From: CAZAYP01 sp964489425 [NCBI: uncultured Verrucomicrobiota bacterium]
Lineage (GTDB): Bacteria > Verrucomicrobiota > Kiritimatiellia > RZYC01
Length of the DNA: 64,000 nt
Assembly: GCA_964489425.1 (NCBI GenBank)
Contig: CAZAYP010000004.1
Span: 65,998-129,997 of the forward strand
Direction: 5' to 3'
The notes under the pieces were generated by a model. That model made no database searches. It was given only the letters and a program-made list of their open reading frames with translations, and was not told the origin of the DNA. Shown in pieces: positions 34,324-44,200 of this stretch (the first letter of the stretch is position 1; the number at the start of each line of letters is the position of its first letter). Both the position numbers and the translations under genes were made by a program.

Positions 34324-36438
34324 ATGCATAACGAGCGTTGGATGAAGATTTGCGGAGGGTTGGCAAGTGCGGCGCTGGGCCTGGCCTGGCTGGCCATGGC
34401 TCCAGCCATGGCGGATGTGCCGCAGTACGCCGCGAGCCTGAACGGCAGCAACCAGTTCCTGCTCACCTCCGCGGCGCTGGACGAATCCGGCGCGCGGTCC
34501 TACACGCTGGAAGCCTGGCTGTGGCCGCGCAGCCTGGGCGGCCCGCGCCATGCCTTGTCCACGGATATCGGCGCCGGGCAATGGAGCCTGGTCCAGGGCA
34601 CCAATCACCATTGGCTCGTTTATCGCGGCCAGAACCAGGCCGCGGATACCGGGTTCCTGGTGGACACGTCCCGCTGGCAGCACCTGGCCGTGGTGTTTGA
34701 CAAAGACGCGGCCGCCGTGCGGGTCGTTTACAATACCAATGTTTTTACGACGGTCGGGCCCTGGTACTACACCAATGCGCCGCTCAACCTGCTGGTCGGC
34801 GCCCGGGTGGCCACCAACGACTATGGCGCGCCGCCGTTGGCCGGCCTGGCCCTGTGGCTCAGCGCGGACGTCGGCGCGCAGGGCATGGCCGCTGCGATCA
34901 CCAACTGGCTGGACCGGTCCGGTGCCGGCCGCCACGTGCGGTCAACTGGCCCCGGCGCCGGCCCGACGCTGGTGAGCAACACACCGGCCGGCCGGCCGGC
35001 CCTGCGGTTTGACGGCACCAACGACAGCCTCGCGGCCACGAGCGCGTTCAGCTTGCGCGGGCTGACCGGTGTCACGGTGTTCGTGGTCGCCGCGCCGGGC
35101 AACGCGCAGGGAGTCGCGGGTTGTTATCACAGCGCCGTGGCTTGGAGCGGCGACGATCCGGCGCGCGCCTTTTATACCCCTGGGGGGTACACGGTCGACT
35201 ATGCGTTCGGAGCCGGAGCGGGTAGTATTTACGCCTACAACCGTGCCGCCAGCGCGCTGGGCGACTGGGAGATCGGCATGGCCGTACACGCCGGCACCAC
35301 CAACGGGCTCTGGATCAACGGCACCAACGTGCAGGCGGCGGCATCGGCCGCCGTCATCCCGAGCACGAACAGCGCGTTCTGGGTGGGCCGCGGCTGGTCC
35401 AACACGTTTTTCCAGGGCGACATCGCCGAAATCCTCGTGTACACGAACACCTTGACCGCGGCCCAGATCCTGGCCGCGGACACGTACCTGCGCGCCAAGT
35501 ATTGGCAATCGGCCTGGCAGACCAACTGCTTTTTCCACGGTTGGGTGGATGATGTGCGGGTCTGGCAGACCGCGCGCAGCGCCACCCAGGTGGCGGCGCA
35601 GTACACCAATGCGTTGTACGGACCCGCTGAGGCCGGCCTGATGATGTACTACATGCTCGACGAAGGCGTCGGCAACTTCGTCTTCGACACCTCCACCAAC
35701 CAGTTGCATGGCGTGCTGGTCAATGCCGCCAGCAACTCGTGGGTTGCCGGCGTGCCGCTGAACCTGCCGACCGGGTACGGCCTCGAGTCTGTCGGGCTGT
35801 GGGTCGGGGCCGCCAGTCTCAACCTTGTCAACCGCCCGGTGCCGCCCGGCGCCGGGTCCGGCGCCTGGGATGGCGAGAGCGTGACCAACGCCGGCGGCAC
35901 GTTCCCGCTACAACTGCTGGTACACCTCAACACCAACCGCGAGGCGTATTTGTTGCAGCGCGTGGTCCTGGCGGGGTACTGGACCAACGTGGTGGCGACC
36001 AACGCCGCGGGCGCGGCCATCCTCACCAACCAGGTGTTACGCTACCGCCTGTACGCGGATGAAAGCCGGGTGCCGGCTGACGCCTTGTACATCAAGCGGA
36101 TCAGCTCGGTCGGGTTTTCGCTCATGGCGCCAGCGCCCCTGGCGGGGTGGCCGCTGGCGAACGCCACGGTGCCGCTGGCCGCGCGCGATCCGGCCAACCC
36201 GTTCGTGCACGCCTATCACCCGGACTTTGGCGCCACCCAGAACGTCGTGGCGGTCACGCGCCAAATCTCGATGCTGTTCCTGCCCCTGGATCCCGACGAT
36301 CCCGGCAACCCGTTCTGGAACGTGAGCGAGAGCGGCGGGATCTACCGCGAGATGATCACCGGCCTGCATGCCAACCCGCTCTACGTGGAAGGCACGTTTT
36401 ACCTTAATAAAGTCAACCATGTGGGCGTGCTGGAATGA
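34324..36438 (+). CDS. Secreted LamG protein with a second domain inserted in the LamG fold
   Basis: Extracellular protein of about 704 residues. The signal peptide is about 1-30. A LamG (concanavalin-like) domain starts at about 33 (YAASLNGSNQFL) and breaks off at about 169 after LLVGARVATNDYG. It resumes at about 398 with FFHGWVDDVRVWQTARS, the normal C-terminal LamG strand, and ends near 475. The intervening 225 residues are a different lectin-like domain (ALWLSADVGAQG to ILAADTYLRAKYW). The C-terminal 220 residues are beta-rich and unrecognised. Start is uncertain: ATG at 34324 keeps a normal signal peptide; 34279 and 34342 are in frame. It lies directly after the preceding secreted gene. 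Confidence 0.83.
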   Translation: MHNERWMKICGGLASAALGLAWLAMAPAMADVPQYAASLNGSNQFLLTSAALDESGARSYTLEAWLWPRSLGGPRHALSTDIGAGQWSLVQGTNHHWLVYRGQNQAADTGFLVDTSRWQHLAVVFDKDAAAVRVVYNTNVFTTVGPWYYTNAPLNLLVGARVATNDYGAPPLAGLALWLSADVGAQGMAAAITNWLDRSGAGRHVRSTGPGAGPTLVSNTPAGRPALRFDGTNDSLAATSAFSLRGLTGVTVFVVAAPGNAQGVAGCYHSAVAWSGDDPARAFYTPGGYTVDYAFGAGAGSIYAYNRAASALGDWEIGMAVHAGTTNGLWINGTNVQAAASAAVIPSTNSAFWVGRGWSNTFFQGDIAEILVYTNTLTAAQILAADTYLRAKYWQSAWQTNCFFHGWVDDVRVWQTARSATQVAAQYTNALYGPAEAGLMMYYMLDEGVGNFVFDTSTNQLHGVLVNAASNSWVAGVPLNLPTGYGLESVGLWVGAASLNLVNRPVPPGAGSGAWDGESVTNAGGTFPLQLLVHLNTNREAYLLQRVVLAGYWTNVVATNAAGAAILTNQVLRYRLYADESRVPADALYIKRISSVGFSLMAPAPLAGWPLANATVPLAARDPANPFVHAYHPDFGATQNVVAVTRQISMLFLPLDPDDPGNPFWNVSESGGIYREMITGLHANPLYVEGTFYLNKVNHVGVLE

Positions 36439-36467
36439 TCCCAACCCGGCCGCGCAATAACCACCCC

Positions 36468-36503
36468 GGCTTTGGCCATCCCTCCTCGAAAAGGGGGGGG
36501 GAG
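36468..36503 (-). repeat. Degenerate fragment of the palindromic repeat
   Basis: Bases ACCACCCCGGCTTTGGCC followed by ATCCCTCCTCGAAAAGGGGG resemble one arm of the full repeat on the minus strand (CCCCTCC hairpin next to GGCCGGGGTGG). It is diverged and lacks both ends. It sits 60 bases before the next start codon. Confidence 0.5.
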
Positions 36504-36562
36504 CCTTCATGGGTTTTGTAATGAACTGCACAGAACATAAAAGCAACCAGAGGAGCGGAACG

Positions 36563-37924
36563 ATGAAGAACAAACAACACAGTGGACGTAATACGTGGCG
36601 CGCGGTGGCCGCGGCGCTCGCCATCTTCGGCCTGGCGGGCGTATCCGGTACGCTGGCCGCTGGCGTGCCGGCGGTCATGAACTACCAGGGTATTCTGATG
36701 GATGCCAGCGGCGTGCCCTACACCAACAACTTCTACAACGTCGAGTTTCGCATCTGGAGCGGCGATACCGCGGGCACGCTCATCTGGGGCGAACGCTACA
36801 ACGTGTACGTGATCGGCGGCGGCAAGTTCAACGTGATCCTCGGCCAGGGCGGCACCCGCCTGGCCAACACCCTGGTGGCCGCGCTGCCGGACGCGTTCCA
36901 GCCCCAGGCCGGCCTCAGCGGCGACGACGGCAGCGTGCGCTGGCTGGGCCTGACCGTGCTGCCGGCGACCACGGAAATCTCGCCGCGCCAGCGGATCCTC
37001 TGCGCGCCGTACGCATTCCGTGCCGCCGATGCCGCGGCTCTCGGCGGCCGGCCGCCGGAGAGTTACCAGACCAACATGCCGCAACTGGCGCAGACGCTCG
37101 ACCGCGTGGGCGTGGGCATGGCTGGTTCCGTGCCCACGGAGAAGTTCCAGGTCAAGGGCAAGGTGCGCGCCGAGCAGGGGCTGATCGTGGACGCCGGCGG
37201 CGCCAGCCTGGCCGGACAGGTCAACGTGGCCGGCGACATGGCGGTCACGGGCAGGTTGGCGGTCACCAGCGGCGTGACGCTCGGCGGCGGCGTTGACGGA
37301 AACGTCACGGTCAACTACGGCAACCTGCGGGTTCGCCAGGGCATGGTCGAAGTCGGGCCGGACGGCACGGTGCCCGGCCAAATGTGGTGTCATCGGGATG
37401 GCTCCCAGTACACGCTGGAACTGGGTTTTTACACGGCTGACGGGGTGACCCGCCATATGAACCTGGCAACGCCCAAAGGGCAGGTGAACCTGTCGGGCAC
37501 GGCCATCAAGCTGGAGGACACCTCCGGCGCCGCTGTCACCGTGGCCGGCAACGAGGTGACCGTGAGCAACGCCGTGCTGGTGACCAAGGAACTGCGCGCC
37601 TTGAGCCCCGGTGTACAGACCCTCCGGTATATCCCTGGTCAGGCCTCGGGTTGGATCGACGAAACCACGGTGACGCAGGACGGTTTCCTGATCATCAGCG
37701 AATGCGACTGCCAGATGACCATCTATCACACGGACGGAAACGGCGGCCTGCGCTATTACCCGCTGCAGGGTGCTTACAATGCCAAGGCCATGACCACCAC
37801 GCTTCCGGTGGCCAAGGGCGACAAGTGGAAGATATATTATTGGATTGGCGGCGCCAGCTTTAATCCGGGTGACCATAACTATGCCCCGTACATCCAGGTG
37901 GATTTCAGGCCGTTTTCACGCTAA
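36563..37924 (+). CDS. Secreted fibre-like protein
   Basis: A 453-residue exported protein. The signal peptide is about 1-33. Residues 37-120 (VMNYQGILMDASGVPY, VEFRIWSGDTAGTLIWGE, GGGKFNVILG) form a beta domain seen at the N-terminus of many bacterial fibre and surface proteins. A repetitive middle (about 190-300, with short V-x-G-x-L steps) suggests a beta-helix or shaft. The C-terminal 130 residues (from YIPGQASG) resemble a small globular head, with ECDCQMTIYH. The start ATG at 36563 has AGGAG 7 bases upstream, which outweighs the upstream in-frame ATG. Role inferred: an extracellular filament or adhesin, perhaps a partner of the giant protein that follows. Confidence 0.82.
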   Translation: MKNKQHSGRNTWRAVAAALAIFGLAGVSGTLAAGVPAVMNYQGILMDASGVPYTNNFYNVEFRIWSGDTAGTLIWGERYNVYVIGGGKFNVILGQGGTRLANTLVAALPDAFQPQAGLSGDDGSVRWLGLTVLPATTEISPRQRILCAPYAFRAADAAALGGRPPESYQTNMPQLAQTLDRVGVGMAGSVPTEKFQVKGKVRAEQGLIVDAGGASLAGQVNVAGDMAVTGRLAVTSGVTLGGGVDGNVTVNYGNLRVRQGMVEVGPDGTVPGQMWCHRDGSQYTLELGFYTADGVTRHMNLATPKGQVNLSGTAIKLEDTSGAAVTVAGNEVTVSNAVLVTKELRALSPGVQTLRYIPGQASGWIDETTVTQDGFLIISECDCQMTIYHTDGNGGLRYYPLQGAYNAKAMTTTLPVAKGDKWKIYYWIGGASFNPGDHNYAPYIQVDFRPFSR

Positions 37925-38008
37925 CCGGCCGGCGGCCACCCGCTGAGCCAACCGGCCATGGGCGCGTTTTATGATCCGCACGGGAGTTTGATATGAGCCT
38001 GAGACCAG

Positions 38009-38215
38009 TCATACCATTTTGGCATGAGAACAAGCATACAAGCTCCCCTCCTTTGCAAGGAGGGGTGGCCGCAGGCCGGGGTGGTTGTGGATGGTCCGCG
38101 CCCCGATATCGCGGTGGGTGGAACCCGGAATAACCGCCCCACCCTTCGGGTCCCCCCCGCCTTGAAAAGGCGGGGAGCCCAGATAAGTACCGATCCTCAT
38201 GCGGAAATGGTATCA
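38009..38215. repeat. Palindromic interspersed repeat, copy 2 (about 207 bp)
   Basis: Fills most of the 335-base gap between the fibre-like gene and the giant gene. Left end TCATACCATTTTGGCATGAG, right end (reverse complement) TGATACCATTTCCGCATGAG: 17 of 20 bases match. Internal hairpins are CCCCTCC/GGAGGGG and CCCCGCC/GGCGGGG, and the centre contains CCCCGATATCGCGGTGGG. It differs from copy 3 at only a few positions. It is non-coding and ends 45-70 bases before the giant gene's possible starts. Confidence 0.88.
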
Positions 38216-38259
38216 GTAAATCCAAGCCGCCGCCGCCGTCTGAATCGGGCGCCGCCACC

Positions 38260-41200
38260 TTGCTGGCCCGGCTCATCGGCGCCATGCTGGTGAGCGTCGC
38301 CGCCGCGCTACCGGCGGGCGCCGACGACTTCAGCCTGCTGCAAACAGACTATCAGAACCCCTGGTATGCCACCAACCGCCCGGCGGGGGTCCTGACCAAC
38401 TATGGCCCGCGCGCCACCGCCTTTTACGGCGGCCAGGCCGGTTTCTACAAAGCCACCAACGGCGCGCCCTGGGCCTGGCCGTCCAACGCCAGCACCCGGC
38501 TGCAGGCGTCGGCCATGGGCCAGCCGCTGGACGGGTTGCAGGCGCAGTACCGGCTCGGCGACGAGTTGCCGGCCCCGCCGGATGCGGCCGAGACCGCCCC
38601 GGTGATCGCGCCGTCAAACAGCGCCTATTATTCGGCTTATACCCGGCGGGTCTACGCCGTGGACAGCGGGGTGGTGCGCATCACGTGGCGCCTGGACGGC
38701 GGTGGCACCCGGGACATGATCTACGTGGTGTCCGCGGCCACGGCCTGGCCGCCGGTGCGGATTTTCTGGACCGAGGGCCAGTATTCCGGCCCCACGGTGC
38801 AGTTCGGCAACACCTACAAGGTCAATATCCTCTACAATTCAACGGTCCGGACCAATGACCTGTGGCTCGACTCGAGTTCCGCGCTCCACGCCCGCGAAGG
38901 CGCGTCCGGCCGGGTGATCCTGGAATATACCATGCTGACCACCAACGGCTGGGAGTTCATCGACGCCGAAATCGTGGAGATCCTGGCGCCGATCGTGAAC
39001 CAGCTCAGCGGCGAAATCGGCGGCCGCCTCCTGCCTCTGGATCGCAGTTTTGGCAACGACGGCCTGTACGCCCAGGTGACCCGCGGCGTGCTGGACCAGA
39101 CCGACGGCCAGAAAAACTTCGTGCACATCCCGCGCCTGGGCAACAAGAAAAACTGGGTGTTCGCCGTGCGTAAAACCGACAAGCCGTCGGACATTGAAAT
39201 TTACTGGAAGCGCAAGAGCGTCCTGGACGTGCTCTGGCCCTACGAAGTGGACCAGTACAGCACCACCTGGCCGGACCTTGCGCAGATCAATGCCATCGCC
39301 CCGGCGCAGAGCCCCGGACCGACCGTCTTAGTGCCAACCATGCTCCGGCCCACCCTGTGGTATTACCAGGAACCCATGAATCATGCCAAGCTGACGCCGT
39401 CGAACCGGGACGGCTCGGAATATGCGGCCAGCCAGCCCGGCCGCGCCTTGCTCCAGTATACCGCCAGCGACGACGACACCTGGTTCGAGGTCATCCAGTC
39501 CGTCTGGCATGACGACCGGACCTACATGCCGGTGGACCCGGTGGAATGGCCCATGGGCCGCGAGATCCGGCCCATGTATGGGGTGCGATCCATGGAGTTC
39601 AACGGCACCACCGACTACCTGGCCTCGACCCTGTGGACCAACCCCCAGAGCTTCACGCTCATGCTGTGGTTCAAGACTACCAACTCGCCCGGCGGCAAGC
39701 TGATCGGGTTCGGCGACCAGGCCGCGACCCGGAGCTCCAACTATGACCGGCATATCTACATGGGGGCTGCCGGGCAACTGTTCTTTGGAATATTCAACAA
39801 CAGCTACCAAACCCTTTACACGCCCAGGGCGTACAACGATGGCGCGTGGCATTGCGCGGCCGCAACCTTCTCGAGCAATGGCGCGGCCCTGTACGTCGAC
39901 GGCGTCCTGGTCACCAACAACCCGGCCATCAAGCAAGCCCAGGCTTACAACGGCTATTGGCGCGTGGGTGGTGACAGCCTGGGCAGCTGGCCTGGTGCCA
40001 GCGGATCCGCGACATTCTTTCGCGGCCGGTTGGCCGGCGTGTGCGTCTGGGATGTTGCGTTGACCGCCAATTTTATTGCCTACTTCATGCGCTATCCGCC
40101 CGAGGGCGCGGATGAAGGGTTGGACATCAACTACCCGCTCCAGTCCCTGGCTGGCCGGGCGGTCGACAACCTGGCCCAACCCAAGGCCCCAGGCGCGGTG
40201 TACGGCAACCCGCGGGTGGTCGTGGACGATTTGCTGCTCGAGGAATGGAGCGATGAGCCGGATTGGTTGGTGAACCTGAGCTGGACCAACATGCCGGGCT
40301 ACCTGTATGCGGGAACCAGCTTTCAGCCGGCCTGGTATTCCGCGCCCACCAACGGCAGCGTGACCCACCCGGTGATCGACCCGGCGGACATGGGGCGCAA
40401 CTCGCACATCTGGGCGGTGAACACCAACCAACTGGAAGTGTGGTGGTGCAACGCCAGCGCGGAAACCGCCATGCCCCTGCGCGTGTACTGGCCCTCGCTG
40501 ACGGCGCGCTACATGAACGTCTGGCCGACCAACGCGCCGGAAATCGTCATCGCCAGCGGGCTGGGTTCCGGCCTGCTGCCCGATTATTTTACAAGCCCAT
40601 CCATCTACTATCAGAACTCCAACAGCCTGGTGGGGTACAACCCGAACGAGGAACACGCGCTCCTGCTCGGCGGCCGCGCATATGCGTTGCGCGACGACCT
40701 CAACACGCCGGCTTCGTCTGAGCCGTTCGTCCTGCTGCAGCATGTCAGCTCGCGCAACGGCCTGAACGCGCTGCAGCCCTATCACGTGATCGCCACCAAC
40801 GCGCAATTCGCGTTCGCGTTTACCAACGGCGAGGCCGGCAAGCTGGTCCAGGCGCCCATGCCCGTGTCCATGCTGCCGCGTTGCACGGCCAGCCACGGCG
40901 TGTCCGGCCCCTACTGGCGCGACCGCAACCAGGACTTCTGGGCCATGGCCGCGGCGGACAACGGCGGCGCCACCAGCATCGTGATGCGCTTCTACTATCC
41001 CATGCAGCCGTCCTTCGCGTTCCCGGCCCTCGTGCCGCCGCCGGTGGCGGGCGCGGAGATCCCGTGGCTGAGCGGCAACAACGTGACCGGGTTGCCGGTC
41101 AAGATCACGTACGCGATCCGGTGGCCGGACGCAACGCCCTCCTTGTACGTGGCGGAAACCCTGGCCGCGGCCAAGCACGGCCTGCCCGCCATTCGCGGCC

Positions 41201-44200
41201 AGAAAAGCGTGGACCTGGTGTACCAGCAGTCGCTGCGGCTCGCCGGCAAGGAGAGCGTGGTGCTGCTGGACCCCACCCGCGCCCAGGGCGCAGCATTGAC
41301 GCAACTGCCCGACGACCTGGACAGCCAACTGGTGTACCTCAATCCCGCGGACGGCTATTACTACTTCCGCAACCTGCCGCCCCACTTGCGCGACCACCTC
41401 TACTACAACGCACAGGGCGGCACGGAAAAATTGTTTTTCAAGGGTCAGTTCATCCAGCCCTTGAGCGGCGATTATTACCTGCTGCTGAATTATCTCAGCG
41501 GCGCGCTCACGGACACCAACAGCGACCGCTATGCCGTGGCGAGCCTGAGCGCCCGGCCGGCTTGGAAAACCGCGGTGAGCCAGTTAGCGACATCGTTGGT
41601 GGTGATCGTCACCAACACCACGGCGTTTGATTCGCTGGCCTTGTCCGCGGGCATCGGGCAGGGCGCCGGCTACGTGACGCTGGCCTTCAACAACAGCACC
41701 AACCAGTACCTGGTCAGCCCCGGGGATCCCATCAGCCTGAGCATCATCCGGGTGGTCACCAACCTGTACAGCGGCGACTTGAAGACCCTGTATTCGGATA
41801 ATCCGCTGGATGAAAAGGTTTCCCTGCGCCACAGCGCCGACCTGGCAGGGCAAGTGACCAATTACCAGTTCCAGTGGTTTTACCATCCCGATCCCGGCGG
41901 CCAGCCCGGCACCACGCCGGAAACCGAACCGGCGGGCTGGATTTACTTGAATGACCAGGACAACGGCCTGACCATCCAGGGCCCGGGCGTGCTGGCGCTG
42001 CAGGACCTGTATTACATCTGCCGGTACCGCCCGTTGCGCACCAATGGCCCGGCCGGCACCGGGTGGAGCACCTGGGTTGCGCCGCAGTTGGTGGAAGGAT
42101 GGATCAAGCGGGTCATGGCCGCGATCAATCCCTTTGACCAACGGATCAAGGATTACCAAAGCACCGCGGTCAATGCCTTGGTCACCATGATCGGCCAGGC
42201 CGGCCAACGCTACGAGGGCGACGTGCCCCTGAACGAGTCGGCCCTGAACGATTATGGCCTGATCTCCATTTATGAGACCGTGCTGCGCCGGTCCCAGAAC
42301 ATGAGCATTGACGGCCTGCCGCCCACCGACAGCGAGGGCGTCAACAACGCCCTCATGCTGGCGGCCGGCCGGATCAATGACCTCTATATGCTGCTCGGCA
42401 ACGAGGCTTACGCCGATGCCCAGGACCCGACCATTGCTTTTGGAACTGAAGATGCGGTGTACGGTTCCCGCGCGCCATCCATCTTCTGCTTCATGAACCA
42501 AGTGCCGACCCTGCTGGACGAGGAACTGGCCCTGCTGCGCGGCCGCGGCGATGATCCCGCCGCCCAGCCGGCGCTCGCCAGCGCCCCGGTGTACAACCGG
42601 CTGGCCTGGAACTTCACCCGCGACATCACCGGCGGCGAGGTGGCCTATGCGCTCAACTACAACGTGCGCGACCCGGCCGGCAACGTGACCGGCACCGTCA
42701 GCCAGGCCAGCGCCGCGGCCATGTACCCGCAAGGCCATGGCGACGCCTGGGGCCATTACCTGTCCGCCATCTGGGGCTATTACCGCTTGTTGCGCCACCC
42801 CTATTTCACCTGGGTGCCGCGCAGCGAGTCGGTCAACACCGGCGACGGCTCCATGACCGTGGATATCTCCTACCTGCACGAGCGCCGATTTGCCCAGGCC
42901 GCCGCGGCCCGCGCCCGGGCCGGTGCGGAAATCCTCAACCTGACCTGGCGCCAGAATTACCTGGGCAAGCCGGACCGCCTGCCGGAATATTTCCGCGACA
43001 CCAACACCAACCGCGCCTGGGGCGTGGGCGAGTGGGCGGTGCGCGCCGGCCAGGCCGCGTACTTCGACTGGGTCATGGCCAACGCCATCCTGCCCGCCCA
43101 GGACGCGGCCCACGCCGGCATCCGCCAGGTGGACCGGACCACGGTGCCCGAGTTGACCGAGATCGCCGCGCGCGCAGCCGAAATCCAGGAGCAGATGAAC
43201 TCCGCCGACGCCGGCCTCAACCCCTTGGGCCTGGCCGACAGCGTTGTGCCGTTCGACATCAGTCCCGCCGAACTGGATTTGGGCACCACGCATTTCGAGC
43301 AGATTTACGCCCGCGCCGTCACGGCCCTGGACAATGCCGCCACGGCCTTCGATAATGCGGCTGACTGCACCCAGTGGCTCCGCCGGCAGAACGATTCGCT
43401 CGCGGACTTCCAGCAAAACGTGGCTGAAGAAGAGCAGAATTTCGAGAACCGCCTGTTGGAACTCTACGGTTATCCCTTTGCCGATGATATCGGCCCGGGC
43501 AAGACCTACCCGCAGGGATACCAGGGCCCGGACCTCTACCATTACCAGTACCTGGACCTGTACGACTTGATGGGCGACGCCGCAGTGGCGTCGGTAGTGA
43601 CCGTGAAGTTGCCCTGCGTGACCGCGCTGATGACCAACAACGTGGTGTCCCTCACGACCAACGACATCGGGCCGGTGGAATTCCATTTCAGCGCCAGCGG
43701 GTTCATGGTCAAGCCCGCGGCCTGGTCGGGGTCGCGGCGGGCGTCCGGCGACCTGCAACTGGCGCTGCGCGGGGTGCTGGCCGCGTATGCCGAACTCCAG
43801 CGGGCGCTGGCCGACTATGCCGTGCTCGAAACGCAAATCGCCGAGTTGGACAGCCTGATTGCCCAATCCGCCGCCGCCGGCACCAAGGCCCTGGAGTTGA
43901 TGCGGTACTATCGCAACCTGCAAATGACCGAGACGGCCGTGGCTACGACCCTGTCGTTCATTTCCGGGTTTGCTCACCAGACCATCAGCACCTGGCAATC
44001 CGCGATCGACGTGGGCACGCAAATGGTTCCTTTAAGCATCATGGACCCGTTTTCGGGGGCGCGGGCCGTGCTGACCACTTCGTCCCGGGTTCTGTTCCAG
44101 GTATTGCAGGGCATTGACTTGGTGGGCAGCGCGGGCGCGGCGTCGCTGCAGGCCATGAAAGAACTGGCGGGCTACAACCTGCAAATCGACCTGGCGGAAC

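Noticed and set aside
41584-44022. 812-codon open frame on the minus strand
   Set aside because: Antisense to the giant gene, with the same low-complexity composition as other shadow frames.
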